Origin: Corynebacterium gallinarum
Lineage (GTDB): Bacteria; Actinomycetota; Actinomycetes; Mycobacteriales; Mycobacteriaceae
Reading direction: 5' to 3'
NCBI RefSeq assembly: GCF_014837045.1
Contig: NZ_JACSPR010000005.1
Coordinates: 46,190-110,189, forward strand
Length of the DNA: 64,000 bases
Shown: piece after piece, positions 43,716 to 53,397 of the stretch
Layout of the letters: each line of letters begins with the position of its first letter
How positions within the stretch are numbered: the first letter of the stretch is position 1
The notes under the pieces: generated by a model
Seen by the model: the letters and a program-made list of their open reading frames with translations, nothing else
Databases searched by the model: none
What the model was told of the DNA's origin: nothing
Program-made: the position numbers and the translations under genes

Positions 43716-43743
43716 CACCCTCCTGGGGCCGGAAGGTGACACC

Positions 43744-43779
43744 ACCGGGGTCCTCTTTTCCACAGAGGGCCCCGGTTTG
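43744..43779 (+). terminator. Terminator after alaS
   Basis: ACCGGGGTCCTCT (43744-43756) pairs with AGAGGGCCCCGGT (43764-43776) with one U-G wobble, followed by a short T-run. Confidence 0.75.
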
Positions 43780-43889
43780 CCGTGTTCAGACCCGGACACC
43801 CGGTCCCTGCCGCTAGATTATGGTGCAATGGCGCACACCTGTGCAGCGCGGATGTTGATGCAGATTCATGAGAAAGGTCACCCCACCCG

Positions 43890-44435
43890 ATGAAGGTCAC
43901 CCCAGATACCCCCGGCCGTGATGATCCCGGCCCGGGCCGTCGAATAGGCCTGGATGTCGGCACCGTCCGTATCGGCGTGGCAGCCTCCGACCGTGATGCC
44001 CGTCTCGCCATGCCGGTGGAGACGGTCCCCCGTGAAACCGGGATGAAGGGGCCGGACCGGGGGGATATTGACCGGTTGATCGACATCATCACCGAATACG
44101 ATGCTGCCGAGGTCGTCGTGGGTCTGCCCCGTGACCTCCAGGGCAACGGCTCCGCCAGCGTCAAGCAGGCCAAGGAGATCGCCTTCAGGATCCGTCGCCG
44201 TCTCACCGCCGCCGGGCGGGAGATCCCCGTGCGCCTCGGCGATGAACGCCTGACCACCGTCGTCGCCACCCAGGCGCTGAGGGCCTCAGGTGTCACCGAA
44301 CGCGATGGCCGTAAAGTTATCGATCAGGCCGCCGCGGTGGAGATCCTGCAGACCTGGCTCGACGGGCGAGCAGCCGCCCTGAACACGCTTCCCGAGACAC
44401 CCCACACCGATGAGAAGGGAAACTTCCCACGATGA
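43890..44435 (+). CDS. ruvX: YqgF/RuvX family Holliday-junction-resolvase-like protein
   Basis: A 181-residue RNase H-fold protein with [17 protein letters not shown] near residue 18 (first catalytic Asp), [12 protein letters not shown] near 76 and DERLTTVVA near 117. YqgF proteins take part in pre-16S rRNA processing and possibly DNA junction cleavage. The position after alaS and before mltG is strongly conserved. Its stop overlaps the start of mltG by 4 bp. GAAAGGTC lies before the ATG. Confidence 0.93.
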   Translation: MKVTPDTPGRDDPGPGRRIGLDVGTVRIGVAASDRDARLAMPVETVPRETGMKGPDRGDIDRLIDIITEYDAAEVVVGLPRDLQGNGSASVKQAKEIAFRIRRRLTAAGREIPVRLGDERLTTVVATQALRASGVTERDGRKVIDQAAAVEILQTWLDGRAAALNTLPETPHTDEKGNFPR

Positions 44436-45625
44436 GCAACAAGACCAGCGGTTCAGTCCGGAACCGACGGATGGACCCCGTGTATGTGAAACGGCGCCAG
44501 CGGTTCCTCGCGGTGACCATCGCCGCCCTGATCCTCATCATCGGAGCCGTCATCTACATCGGTGTGGCCACCTCGGAGCGTGGTGACACTACCGCAACCG
44601 ACTTCGAGGGCACCGGCAACGGTGTGGTCCAGCTCGTGGAGATCCCGGAGGGGTCCTCCATGTCCGAACTGGGCCCCGAACTTGAGGAACGGGGCATCGT
44701 GGCCACCAACGCAGCCTTCCAGACCGCCGCCGCCGGCAACCCCGACGCCGGAAGCATCCAGCCCGGTTTCTACCGCCTGCAGGAGGAGATGAATGCCGCC
44801 GCCGCGGTGGCCGCACTGCTCGATCCCTCCAACCAGGTGGATCTGGTGGACATCCACGGTGGTGCCACCCTCATGGATGTCGCCGTGGTCGGTGGGGACA
44901 CCCGCCCGGGCATCTATTCCCAGATCGCCCAGGTCACGTGCACGGAGGGGTCCACCAACTGCATCACCGTGGAGGACCTGCAGACCGTGGCGGCCACCGT
45001 GGACCCAGCCACCCTCGGCGTGCCGGAGTGGGCCGTGGGCACGGCCGAGTCCCGTGGAGCTGACCCGAAGCGTCTGGAGGGGCTCATCATGCCCGGCCAG
45101 TACGTGGTCAACCCGACCGCCGACGCACAGGGCATCCTCACCGACCTGATCACCCGGTCGGCCGCGAAGTTCGAGGAGACCGATATTGTCACCCGGGCTC
45201 AGGGCATCAACCTCACCCCCTATGAACTGCTGACCGCAGCCTCCCTCATTGAGCGTGAGGCACCGGCAGGGGACTTTGACAAGGTGGCCCGGGTGATCCT
45301 CAACCGCCTGGAGGAGCCGATGCGTCTGCAGTTCGACTCCACCGTCAACTACGGTCTCCCCGAGGTCGAGGTGGCCACCACCGACCAGGATCGTGAGACG
45401 GTCACCCCGTGGAACACCTACGCCATGGACGGACTGCCCGAGACCCCGATCGCCGCGGTGTCGATGGAGGCGCTCCAGGCCATGGAGAACCCGGCCGAGG
45501 GCAACTGGCTGTACTTCGTCACCGTGGACACCGATGGCACCACCGTGTTCAACGACACCTTCGAACAGCATCAGGAGGACACCATGCGCGCCATCGACAG
45601 CGGTGTCCTGAACAGTAACCGCTAG
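44432..45625 (+). CDS. mltG: Endolytic murein transglycosylase MltG
   Basis: A 397-residue protein with a short basic N-terminus, one membrane helix (about 28-49) and an extracytoplasmic YceG-like domain. The catalytic Glu is in ASLIEREAP near residue 272, and the family ending [14 protein letters not shown]...TFEQHQ is present. MltG cuts nascent glycan strands and may terminate their elongation. Before the catalytic domain comes a LysM-like [12 protein letters not shown] segment. It is translationally coupled to ruvX, and aroE follows after 13 bp. Confidence 0.92.
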   Translation: MSNKTSGSVRNRRMDPVYVKRRQRFLAVTIAALILIIGAVIYIGVATSERGDTTATDFEGTGNGVVQLVEIPEGSSMSELGPELEERGIVATNAAFQTAAAGNPDAGSIQPGFYRLQEEMNAAAAVAALLDPSNQVDLVDIHGGATLMDVAVVGGDTRPGIYSQIAQVTCTEGSTNCITVEDLQTVAATVDPATLGVPEWAVGTAESRGADPKRLEGLIMPGQYVVNPTADAQGILTDLITRSAAKFEETDIVTRAQGINLTPYELLTAASLIEREAPAGDFDKVARVILNRLEEPMRLQFDSTVNYGLPEVEVATTDQDRETVTPWNTYAMDGLPETPIAAVSMEALQAMENPAEGNWLYFVTVDTDGTTVFNDTFEQHQEDTMRAIDSGVLNSNR

Positions 45626-45638
45626 GACGACACCCACC

Positions 45639-46469
45639 ATGACTGACACCACCACCCACCGCGCGGCTGTGCTCGGCCAACCGATCGGGCATTCCCGCTC
45701 ACCGGTGCTCCACAACGCCGGTTATGCCGCCCTCGGGCTGGATCACTGGGCCTATGACCGCTTCGACTGTGATGCGGATGCCCTGCCCGGGCTGGTGGGT
45801 GGTGCAGATCTGTCCTACCGCGGATTCTCGGTGACCATGCCGGCGAAGTTCGCTGCCCTCGCCTTCGCCGATGAGTCCACCGAGCGGGCCCGTCGCATCG
45901 GTTCCGCCAACACGCTGGTGCGCACCGACACCGGGTGGCGCGCCGACAACACCGATGTGGACGGTATCCGGGGTGCGCTGGCCGAGTTGCTGGGCGGTGG
46001 GGGACTCGTCGACAAGCGTGCCGTTGTGGTCGGTGGTGGCGGCACCGCCCGGCCGGCCATCTGGGCGCTGCTCGAGGCGGGCGTTGCACACATCACCGTG
46101 GTCAACCGCAGCGACCGCACCTCGGAGCTGACCGGGCTTGTCGACGCCTTCCCGACCACCCTGTCCTATCTCCCGCTGGAGGGGGATGTGGAGGCCGAGG
46201 CCGCTACCGCTGCGGTGGTCATCTCCACCGTCCCGTCGGCCGCCGTCGCGGGACTGGAAAAGCACCTGGCCCAGGCACCGGTGCTGGATGTCATCTACGA
46301 CCCCTGGCCGACCCCGCTGGTGACCGTGGCACGGTCCAGGAACATCCCTGCCGTGGGTGGACATGTCATGCTGGCGCACCAGGCCTATGGCCAGTTCGAG
46401 CAGTTCACCGGACAACCCGCACCGCGTGAGGCCATGCGGGCGGCCCTGGAGGCATCTCTGGGCATGTAG
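45639..46469 (+). CDS. aroE: Shikimate dehydrogenase
   Basis: A 276-residue enzyme reducing 3-dehydroshikimate. The shikimate-binding LGQPIGHSRSPVLHN, the catalytic Lys in FSVTMPAKF near residue 69, RADNTDVDGI near 105 and the nucleotide-binding VVGGGGTARP near 130 are visible. C. glutamicum has several aroE-like genes; linkage to aroCKBQ favours this as the biosynthetic one. Two inverted copies of the repeated 11-mer (46007-46017, 46136-46146) lie inside the gene. Confidence 0.92.
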   Translation: MTDTTTHRAAVLGQPIGHSRSPVLHNAGYAALGLDHWAYDRFDCDADALPGLVGGADLSYRGFSVTMPAKFAALAFADESTERARRIGSANTLVRTDTGWRADNTDVDGIRGALAELLGGGGLVDKRAVVVGGGGTARPAIWALLEAGVAHITVVNRSDRTSELTGLVDAFPTTLSYLPLEGDVEAEAATAAVVISTVPSAAVAGLEKHLAQAPVLDVIYDPWPTPLVTVARSRNIPAVGGHVMLAHQAYGQFEQFTGQPAPREAMRAALEASLGM

Positions 46470-46494
46470 GCATTTCCCCGGATCACGGAACCTG

Positions 46495-46534
46495 GGACCA
46501 TGCACTGGCAGTCAAACAGTGCATGGTCCTTTTT
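46495..46534 (+). terminator. Terminator after aroE
   Basis: GGACCATGCACTG (46495-46507) pairs perfectly with CAGTGCATGGTCC (46517-46529), followed by TTTTT. An in-frame ATG of the next gene lies inside its second arm. Confidence 0.92.
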
Positions 46535-46537
46535 GTC

Positions 46538-46966
46538 ATGTGTGTGGTGTTCGTGGTCTGGGTCGGTGTGCTGGCGGTGGGGGATCTGAGAACCCGGCGG
46601 CTACCGGATGTGCTGACGCTCCCGGGAGCCCTGGTGATCACCGGGTGGGCGGTGGTGGTGGAGCCGTGGTTGCTGCTGGGCGGGGTGGGGTGGTTCCTGC
46701 TGTACCTGGTCACCGCGGGGGTGGTCGGAGGGATCGGTGGGGGAGACATCAAATTCGCCCTGGGGCTGGGCACCGTCGCGGCCGTGGGGTCGGTGGAGGG
46801 GTGGGTGCTCGCCGTGGTCGGATCCTCCCTGCTCACCCTGATGTTGTCGGGTGTGATGACGTCGGGGCTGGTGGCAGGGGGTGGGGATCGGACGGGGCAG
46901 GTGCCCCACGGTCCGGGAATGGGGTTGGCGACCTGCCTCGCGGTGTGGGTGACCATGCCCTGGTGA
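46538..46966 (+). CDS. Short prepilin peptidase-like (A24) membrane protein
   Basis: A 142-residue membrane protein with about four helices. Both catalytic Asp motifs of type IV prepilin peptidases are present: GDLRTRRLPD near residue 16 and GGGDIKFALG near 66. It lacks the N-terminal methylase domain, like the short TadV/CpaA-type enzymes. No pilin or pilus-assembly gene occurs in the window. The start is uncertain: ATG 46538, just after the aroE terminator, or ATG 46523, inside it; neither has a Shine-Dalgarno. Confidence 0.8.
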   Translation: MCVVFVVWVGVLAVGDLRTRRLPDVLTLPGALVITGWAVVVEPWLLLGGVGWFLLYLVTAGVVGGIGGGDIKFALGLGTVAAVGSVEGWVLAVVGSSLLTLMLSGVMTSGLVAGGGDRTGQVPHGPGMGLATCLAVWVTMPW

Positions 46967-47042
46967 GGCGGACACGATGCCTGTGGCCATCCCACCAGGT
47001 GGGATAGGGCGGGTTGTTTCGGGCTTATCTGTCTCCCCATGC

Positions 47043-47048
47043 GATAAT
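47043..47048 (+). promoter_or_regulatory. -10 element for a probable leaderless aroC transcript
   Basis: GATAAT ends 7 nt before the aroC ATG. No Shine-Dalgarno is present; CTAGGC directly before the start is not one. Confidence 0.45.
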
Positions 47049-47055
47049 GCTAGGC

Positions 47056-48270
47056 ATGCTTCGATGGACTACAGCAGGTGAATCCCACGGCCAGGCATTG
47101 GTTGCGACAGTTGAGCACATGCCCGCCGGTGTACCCGTGACCAAGGATGAGGTCGCCTATCAACTCGCACGACGCCGCCTCGGATACGGCCGCGGCGCGC
47201 GCATGAAGTTCGAACAGGATGAACTGACCTTCCTCACCGGCATCCGCCACGGACTGACCCTGGGCAGCCCGATCGCCATCGTCATCGGCAACTCCGAGTG
47301 GCCGAAGTGGACCACGATCATGTCCTCCGACGCACTGGACATGGATGATCCGGAGAATGTCGCGGCGATGTCCTCCGGCCGCGGTGCCAAGCTGACCCGC
47401 CCGCGCCCCGGCCACGCCGACTTCGCCGGCATGCTCAAATACGGTTTCGACGATGCCCGCAATGTGCTGGAGCGGTCCTCCGCACGCGAGACCGCAGCCC
47501 GCGTGGCCGCCGCCACCGTGGCACGGTCCTTCCTGCGTGAGACCCTCGGCGTCGAGGTGCTCTCCCACGTGGTCTCCATCGGCCGTTCCGAGCCCTACGA
47601 GGGCCCGACGCCGACGTTCGCCGACATCACCGCGATCGATGAGTCCCCGGTCCGGTCCTTCGGCAAGGATGCGGAAACCTCCATGATCACCGAGATCGAG
47701 GCCGCCAAGAAATCCGGCGACACCCTCGGCGGCATCGTCGAGGTCATCGTCGAGGGCCTGCCCATCGGACTCGGCTCCCACATCTCCGGCGAGGACCGTC
47801 TCGATGCCCAGCTCGCCGCCGCCCTCATGGGGATCCAGGCCATCAAGGGCGTGGAGATCGGTGACGGTTTCGAGGAGGCACGTCGTCGTGGTTCCGAGGC
47901 CCATGATGAGATGGTCCGCGATGAGGACGGTGTGTACCGCACCACCAACCGCGCCGGTGGCCTGGAAGGCGGCATGACCAACGGGGAGACCCTGCGGGTG
48001 CGCGCCGCGATGAAACCGATCTCCACGGTGCCGCGTGCACTGAAGACGGTGGACATGTCCACCGGCGATGCCGCCACCGGCATCCACCAGCGCTCCGATG
48101 TCTGCGCGGTTCCCGCCGCGGGTGTCGTGGCTGAAGCGATGGTGGCTCTCGTGCTCGCCCGCGCGGTGCTGAAGAAGTTCGGTGGGGATTCCCTGGAGGA
48201 GACCACCTGCAATATCCGCTGCTACCTGGAGCGGATCGGCAAGCGACTGGAGTTCAACGACGGTGAATAG
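47056..48270 (+). CDS. aroC: Chorismate synthase
   Basis: A 404-residue FMN-dependent lyase making chorismate from EPSP. The three family signatures are intact: [10 protein letters not shown] near residue 8, the basic [18 protein letters not shown] near 113 and [17 protein letters not shown] near 345. The start is ATG 47056 ([13 protein letters not shown]); a longer in-frame ORF adds 14 residues. It opens the aro cluster aroC-aroK-aroB-aroQ. Confidence 0.97.
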   Translation: MLRWTTAGESHGQALVATVEHMPAGVPVTKDEVAYQLARRRLGYGRGARMKFEQDELTFLTGIRHGLTLGSPIAIVIGNSEWPKWTTIMSSDALDMDDPENVAAMSSGRGAKLTRPRPGHADFAGMLKYGFDDARNVLERSSARETAARVAAATVARSFLRETLGVEVLSHVVSIGRSEPYEGPTPTFADITAIDESPVRSFGKDAETSMITEIEAAKKSGDTLGGIVEVIVEGLPIGLGSHISGEDRLDAQLAAALMGIQAIKGVEIGDGFEEARRRGSEAHDEMVRDEDGVYRTTNRAGGLEGGMTNGETLRVRAAMKPISTVPRALKTVDMSTGDAATGIHQRSDVCAVPAAGVVAEAMVALVLARAVLKKFGGDSLEETTCNIRCYLERIGKRLEFNDGE

Positions 48271-48781
48271 CGTGGCACGCCCCATCGTCGTCCTGATCGG
48301 CCCACCCGGTGCCGGTAAGTCCACCATCGGCCGTCGCCTGGCACGCGCCCTGAACGCGGACCTGGTGGACAGCGATGAACTGATTGAAAACGCCACCGGC
48401 AAGGCCTGCGGGGAGGTGTTCTCCGAACTCGGTGAGCCCGCCTTCCGCGAACTGGAGGCACACCACGTCGCCGAGGCCCTCAACCATGACGGTGTGGTGA
48501 GTCTCGGTGGTGGGGCGATCCTCACCGCATCCACCCGCGAACTGCTGAAGGAGCATGATGTGGTGTGGATCGATGTCTCCGTCGCCGAGGGTGTGCGTCG
48601 CACCGCCGGGGAAAGGACCCGTCCCGTCCTGGCCGCCGACGATCCCGTCGAGCATTACCGTAACCTCCTGGAAACCCGCCGTCCCCTCTATGAGGAGGTG
48701 TCCACGTTCCGCGTGCGCACCAACTCCCGCAGTCCGCAGCAGGTGGTGGCAGAGATCCTGCACCACCTCGAGGATGATTAG
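48263..48781 (+). CDS. aroK: Shikimate kinase
   Basis: A 172-residue P-loop kinase phosphorylating shikimate. Walker [10 protein letters not shown] near residue 14, [10 protein letters not shown] (shikimate-binding Asp) and SLGGGAIL near 79 are present, with RTRPVL in the lid region. The GTG at 48263 overlaps the end of aroC by 8 bp; GTG 48272 is an alternative. Either way translation is coupled to aroC. Confidence 0.95.
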   Translation: MNSVARPIVVLIGPPGAGKSTIGRRLARALNADLVDSDELIENATGKACGEVFSELGEPAFRELEAHHVAEALNHDGVVSLGGGAILTASTRELLKEHDVVWIDVSVAEGVRRTAGERTRPVLAADDPVEHYRNLLETRRPLYEEVSTFRVRTNSRSPQQVVAEILHHLEDD

Positions 48782-48805
48782 TTCCACTTCCACCTGAAAG
48801 GCCCT

Positions 48806-49915
48806 GTGCACGTGACCACCATCTTCGATACCGTCCCCGTCAATGGCGCATCCCCCTATGAGGTTGTGATCGGTTCCGGACTCACCCCGCTCATCGCGGA
48901 GCGTGCGGCCACGTCAGGTGCCGCCCAGGTGGCCCTGCTCCACCAGCCGAACCTGGCGGAGGTCGCCGCCGGTATCGATGAGGCCCTGCAGGCCGCCGGA
49001 CTCCAGGTTCTCCACCTGGAGGTACCGGATGCCGAGGCCGGCAAGACCCTCGCCGTGGCGGGGGAGTGCTGGGACAAGCTCGGTGCCGCCGCCTTCGGGC
49101 GTCGCGACATCATCATCGGCATCGGTGGTGGTGCGGCGACCGACCTGGCCGGGTTCGTCGCCGCAGCGTGGATGCGTGGTGTCCGGGTGATCCAGGTCCC
49201 CACCACGGTGCTCGGCATGGTCGATGCCGCCGTCGGTGGCAAGACCGGTATCAACACCGCCGCCGGCAAGAACCTGGTCGGGGCCTTCCACGAGCCCGAC
49301 GCCGTCTTCATCGATCTGGACCGGGTGCACACCCTGCCGGAGGAGGAGATCATCGCGGGTTCCGCGGAGATCATCAAGACCGGGTTCATCGCGGATGAGG
49401 AGATTCTCCGTCTCTACGAATCCGACGCGGCCGCCTGCCTGCAGAAGGACATGACAGGCTCCCACCTGCCGGAGCTCATCGCACGCTCGGTGCGGGTGAA
49501 GGGTTCCGTGGTCAGCGCGGACCTGAAGGAATCCAATCTGCGTGAGATCCTCAACTACGGCCACACCTTCGCCCACGCCGTCGAGCTGCGGGAGAACTTC
49601 CAGTGGCGTCACGGCAACGCGGTGGCTGTGGGCATGATGTTCATCGCCCACCTCTCGCACAACCTCGGACTCATCGACGCTGAGCTGCTGGAACGCCACC
49701 GGGCGATCCTGGACTCCATCGGTCTGCCCACCACCTACGAGGGTGGGGCGTTTGATGAACTCCATGCGGGCATGACCCGCGACAAGAAGAACCGTGACGG
49801 CCATATCCGCTTCGTCGCGCTCACCGCCGTCGGTGAGGTCACCCGCATCGAGGGACCTGACCGCGCGGAACTGGTCAGGGCCTACGAGGCCATCAGCAAC
49901 CCGACAGACGCTTAA
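48806..49915 (+). CDS. aroB: 3-dehydroquinate synthase
   Basis: A 369-residue NAD- and zinc-dependent enzyme converting DAHP to 3-dehydroquinate. The NAD-binding [16 protein letters not shown] near residue 105, [20 protein letters not shown] near 131 and the zinc ligands Glu in [10 protein letters not shown], His in [11 protein letters not shown] and the following WRHGNAV are intact. The GTG 48806 start has AAAGG upstream. Confidence 0.96.
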   Translation: MHVTTIFDTVPVNGASPYEVVIGSGLTPLIAERAATSGAAQVALLHQPNLAEVAAGIDEALQAAGLQVLHLEVPDAEAGKTLAVAGECWDKLGAAAFGRRDIIIGIGGGAATDLAGFVAAAWMRGVRVIQVPTTVLGMVDAAVGGKTGINTAAGKNLVGAFHEPDAVFIDLDRVHTLPEEEIIAGSAEIIKTGFIADEEILRLYESDAAACLQKDMTGSHLPELIARSVRVKGSVVSADLKESNLREILNYGHTFAHAVELRENFQWRHGNAVAVGMMFIAHLSHNLGLIDAELLERHRAILDSIGLPTTYEGGAFDELHAGMTRDKKNRDGHIRFVALTAVGEVTRIEGPDRAELVRAYEAISNPTDA

Positions 49916-49931
49916 AGGATCCGGTGTACCC

Positions 49932-50369
49932 ATGCATGTTCTGGTGATCAACGGACCCAACCTCAACCGGTTGGGCAAACGACAGCCCGAGGTCTACGGT
50001 TCGACCACCCTCGCCGACGTCGAGGCCATGGTGAGCCGGCGTGCCGACGCCCTCGGGGTGGACGTGAGCTTCGTCCAGTCCAACCACGAGGGTGAGCTTA
50101 TCGACGCCGTGCACAACGCCGCCGACCACGGCTGGCCGGTGATCATCAACCCGGGTGGTTTCACCCACACCTCGGTGGCGCTGCGTGACGCACTGGCGGA
50201 AATCGCCGACGGGGCCGGTTTCGTGGAGGTGCACATCTCCAACGTCCATGCCCGTGAACCGTTCCGCGCGCACAGCTACCTCTCACCGATCGCGCTCGGT
50301 GTCATCGCAGGTCTCGGGGTCAGAGGGTATGAACTGGCCCTGGAGTTCCTCGCCGATCGGGAGCACTAG
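49932..50369 (+). CDS. aroQ: Type II 3-dehydroquinate dehydratase
   Basis: A 145-residue dodecamer-forming dehydratase. The [17 protein letters not shown] segment near residue 7 holds the catalytic Arg and Tyr loop; [17 protein letters not shown] and [15 protein letters not shown] carry the substrate-binding and catalytic His residues. The start is ATG 49932, 16 bp after aroB. The longer in-frame reading overlaps aroB. Confidence 0.95.
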   Translation: MHVLVINGPNLNRLGKRQPEVYGSTTLADVEAMVSRRADALGVDVSFVQSNHEGELIDAVHNAADHGWPVIINPGGFTHTSVALRDALAEIADGAGFVEVHISNVHAREPFRAHSYLSPIALGVIAGLGVRGYELALEFLADREH

Positions 50370-50495
50370 ACCCCCACCCCGCCCCGAAATCCCTCCCCGG
50401 TGGCCCCGGCCGTACTACATTGGCTATAACCTTTAGTTCAAATGTAGAGACACGTTCCCGGGTGGTTGCGCCCCAGGGGAGAAGGAGCGACACAC

Positions 50496-51587
50496 ATGGC
50501 TTTGGCTGATACACGTTTTGCCACCCGCAGGAGAGCACTGGCTTCCAAACTGGCGGCCCAGCGGATCGACTCCATCCTGGTGACCAGTCCGATCCACGTG
50601 CGGTACCTCACCGGGTTCACCGGTTCCAACGGTGCGCTCCTGTTGCACAAGGACCTCTCGGCCCGCATGTGTACCGATGGGCGTTACACCACCCAGATCG
50701 GTGAGGAGGTGCCGGATATCGAGGCCATGATCGAACGTGCCTCCGCCACCGCACTCCTGGACACCGTGGAGGGGGATCGCCGGGTGGCCTTCGAAGCCTC
50801 CCAGACCACCGTCGCACAGCTGGATGCGTTGCGTGAGGCCGCCGGGGAGGATGTGCAGCTGATCCCCGTCACCGGTGTCGTTGAATCCATCCGTCTGCAC
50901 AAGGACCCCTTCGAGCAGGACCGCCTGCGGGAGGTGGCCGCAGTGGCCTCACAGGCCTTCGAGGATCTCCTGTCCGCCGGGGAGCTGGCCGAGGGACGCT
51001 CCGAACGGCAGGTGGCGGCGGATCTGGAATACCGGATGCGGATGCTCGGCGCCGAACGGCCCAGTTTCGACACGATCGTGGCGTCCGGGCCGAACTCGGC
51101 CAAGCCCCACCACGGGGCGGGTGACCGCATCATCCAGCGCGGTGACCTGGTCACCATCGACTTCGGTGCCCATGCCCGTGGGTTCAACTCCGACATGACC
51201 CGCACGATCGTCATGGGTGATGCGGGGGAGTTCGAAACCGAGATCTACGACATCGTGCTGCGTGCCCAACTCGCCGGTGTGGAGGCCGCCTACACCGGGA
51301 CCAAGCTCGTGGACATCGACCACGCCTGCCGTTCCATCATCGAGGACGCCGGATACGGGGACTACTTCGTGCATTCCACCGGCCACGGGATCGGACTGGA
51401 GGTGCATGAGGCACCCGCCGCCGCGAAGACCGCCACGGGCGTTCTGGAGGAGGGATCCACCCTGACGATCGAACCGGGAATCTACGTTCCGGGTAGGGGC
51501 GGTGTGCGCATCGAGGACACCCTCATCATCACCGCCGGTGCACCGGAAATCATCACCAAGGTGGGGAAGGACCTCCGCGTGGTGTAG
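50496..51587 (+). CDS. pepQ: Xaa-Pro dipeptidase/aminopeptidase (M24)
   Basis: A 363-residue cytoplasmic metallopeptidase that cleaves X-Pro bonds. An N-terminal creatinase-like domain precedes the pita-bread domain with metal ligands in TIDFGAHARGFNSDMTRT, HGIGLEVHEAP, LTIEPGIYVPG and GVRIEDTLI. GAGAAGGAG lies 8 nt before ATG 50496. The position between aroQ and efp is conserved in actinobacteria. Confidence 0.93.
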   Translation: MALADTRFATRRRALASKLAAQRIDSILVTSPIHVRYLTGFTGSNGALLLHKDLSARMCTDGRYTTQIGEEVPDIEAMIERASATALLDTVEGDRRVAFEASQTTVAQLDALREAAGEDVQLIPVTGVVESIRLHKDPFEQDRLREVAAVASQAFEDLLSAGELAEGRSERQVAADLEYRMRMLGAERPSFDTIVASGPNSAKPHHGAGDRIIQRGDLVTIDFGAHARGFNSDMTRTIVMGDAGEFETEIYDIVLRAQLAGVEAAYTGTKLVDIDHACRSIIEDAGYGDYFVHSTGHGIGLEVHEAPAAAKTATGVLEEGSTLTIEPGIYVPGRGGVRIEDTLIITAGAPEIITKVGKDLRVV

Positions 51588-51684
51588 TCTGGGTTAGCTA
51601 TTCAGTCCCCACCCGGTTGTCGCGGTCCACTCTGCGCCTGAGGTGGGGCACCCACTGACGCCAAACACAAGGGAGATCATCACC

Positions 51685-52248
51685 GTGGCATCCACCGCTG
51701 ATTTCAAGAACGGCCTTGTCCTCAAGGTCGACGGCAAGCTGCAGCAGATCGTCGAGTTCCAGCACGTGAAGCCGGGCAAGGGCCCAGCCTTCGTGCGCTC
51801 CAAGCTCAAGGACGTCGTCACCGGCAAGACCGTCGACAAGACCTGGAACGCCGGTGTCAAGGTTGAGACCGCCACCGTCGACCGTCGTGACATGACCTAC
51901 CTGTACAACGATGGCAGCTCCTACATCCTCATGGATGACAAGACCTTCGAGCAGTTCGAGCTCCCCCTCGACGCCTTCGGTGATGCTGGCCGTTTCCTCC
52001 TGGAGAACATGCGCGTCCAGGTGTCCTTCCACGACGGTGAAGCCCTCTTCGGTGAGCTCCCCGTCTCGGTTGACCTCCGCGTCGAGCACACCGACCCGGG
52101 CCTGCAGGGTGACCGTTCCACCGGTGGCACCAAGCCCGCCACCCTCGAGACCGGCGCCGAGATCCAGGTCCCGCTGTTCATCGAGACCGGCAACATCCTG
52201 AAGGTGGATACCCGCGACGGTTCCTACCTCTCCCGCGTCAACAACTAG
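51685..52248 (+). CDS. efp: Elongation factor P
   Basis: A 187-residue factor that rescues ribosomes stalled at polyproline. The N-terminal KOW-like domain has the tip Lys32 in [10 protein letters not shown], the usual modification or contact site, followed by two OB domains and the family signature around [13 protein letters not shown]. The start is GTG 51685 after AGGGAGA. No lysine-modifying EpmA/EpmB genes are nearby. Confidence 0.97.
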   Translation: MASTADFKNGLVLKVDGKLQQIVEFQHVKPGKGPAFVRSKLKDVVTGKTVDKTWNAGVKVETATVDRRDMTYLYNDGSSYILMDDKTFEQFELPLDAFGDAGRFLLENMRVQVSFHDGEALFGELPVSVDLRVEHTDPGLQGDRSTGGTKPATLETGAEIQVPLFIETGNILKVDTRDGSYLSRVNN

Positions 52249-52309
52249 GCATCATCCCGGGGAATCCCCCACCCACACCTCATCTGAACAGGAACAAAGA
52301 GTACTCAAC

Positions 52310-52864
52310 GTGAGCGAGAGTCGACAAGGTTATAAACGCCATGGAGCCCGTTACAAGGCACGCCGTCGTGCGGTAGACATCCTCTTCGAGGCGGAGTCCC
52401 GTGACGTGGATCCGGTGGCGATCATCGATGACCGCAAGACACTGTCCAGCGCCGTCGATCCCGACGTGGCGCCGGTGGCCGATTACACCGAAACCATCAT
52501 CAACGGCGTCGCCGTGGAGCTGGACACCATCGATGACCTGCTCTCCGAGCACATCGCAGAAACCTGGCTGCTGGAACGCCTCCCCTCCGTCGATCGCGCA
52601 GTGCTGCGCGTGGCGTCCTGGGAGATGCTCTACAACCCGGATGTTCCCGTGACCACCGCGGTGGTGGAGGCGGTGGAGATCGCGTCCCAGTACTCCACGG
52701 ACAAGGCCAGTGCCTACATCAACGCCACCCTGGACAACATGGCTTCAAAGATCGATGAGTTGCGTGCGCGCGCGGCCAACCCCGGCGCAGTGTCCGAAGC
52801 GGACACCCCGGTCGCTCCCTGGGATGACTCGGAGGACGATGAGGCGGAGGATACCCGCCCGTAA
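52310..52864 (+). CDS. nusB: Transcription antitermination factor NusB
   Basis: A 184-residue helical RNA-binding protein that assists rRNA antitermination. The N-terminal GARYKARRRAVDILFEAE, LLERLPSVDRAVLRVASWEM near residue 86 and NEAVEIA-like VVEAVEIASQYS are characteristic. The C-terminal 35 residues are acidic and Pro/Ala-rich and extend beyond the E. coli protein. It begins at GTG 52310, 61 bp after efp, the usual order. Confidence 0.95.
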   Translation: MSESRQGYKRHGARYKARRRAVDILFEAESRDVDPVAIIDDRKTLSSAVDPDVAPVADYTETIINGVAVELDTIDDLLSEHIAETWLLERLPSVDRAVLRVASWEMLYNPDVPVTTAVVEAVEIASQYSTDKASAYINATLDNMASKIDELRARAANPGAVSEADTPVAPWDDSEDDEAEDTRP

Positions 52865-52881
52865 TCCCCATCAGCGCTGAA

Positions 52882-52921
52882 AAATGGCCGGTTCCTGCAA
52901 TCCTGGAACCGGCCAATTTTT
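52882..52921. terminator. Bidirectional terminator between nusB and the YbjN-like genes
   Basis: TGGCCGGTTCC (52885-52895) pairs perfectly with GGAACCGGCCA (52905-52915). It is flanked by AAAA before and TTTTT after, so it can act on both strands. It serves the convergent genes on either side. Confidence 0.92.
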
Positions 52922-52935
52922 GTGTCTCCTGGGAG

Positions 52936-53397
52936 TTAACCGATGGTGTAGTCCTTGACGGCCTTCTCCACGGCATCCTGGATAGCCAGAACATGGTCGA
53001 TGGCGTTCTTCAGCATTGCGGACAGCTGGATGTCATTGAGTCCCGCGGCGATGGGGATATCCTTCTCGGCGCGCACTACGGCCTTCTCCGTGCGGTCCAT
53101 GACCACGGCCTTCGCGGCGAAGTTGAAGCAGTTGACCTGGTTGCAGGCCAGGTGCCAGCGGGGATCGCCATCGGCGATGGTGGTCTCGGTCGCCTTGTCG
53201 GTGCGCACGATGAGCACGGAATCCAGCAGGGCGAACATGACGGGGTAGCCGTTGAGGTTGGCGGAGGCCACCGAGGCGTTCTTCCCCTGGCTGTCGGCGA
53301 CCGACAGCTCGATGCCGAATTCCCTCATGATGGCGACCACACGGTCGAGGGTGACGGCGATGGGCTTGGGGGTGTTAGTGCTGCTCATCGTGGTCAT
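52936..53397 (-). CDS. YbjN-domain protein, second of a tandem pair
   Basis: A 153-residue soluble protein (ATG 53397, or 53388 giving MSSTNTPKP). It has the alternating helix and strand pattern of the YbjN/type III chaperone-like fold: LDRVVAIMREFGIELSVAD, then NCFNFAAKAVVMDRTEKAVVRAEKDIPIAAGLNDIQLSAMLKNAI. Its start overlaps the end of the upstream paralogue, so the two are translationally coupled and may form a heterodimer. The family function in actinobacteria is unknown. Confidence 0.75.
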   Translation of the reverse strand: MTTMSSTNTPKPIAVTLDRVVAIMREFGIELSVADSQGKNASVASANLNGYPVMFALLDSVLIVRTDKATETTIADGDPRWHLACNQVNCFNFAAKAVVMDRTEKAVVRAEKDIPIAAGLNDIQLSAMLKNAIDHVLAIQDAVEKAVKDYTIG

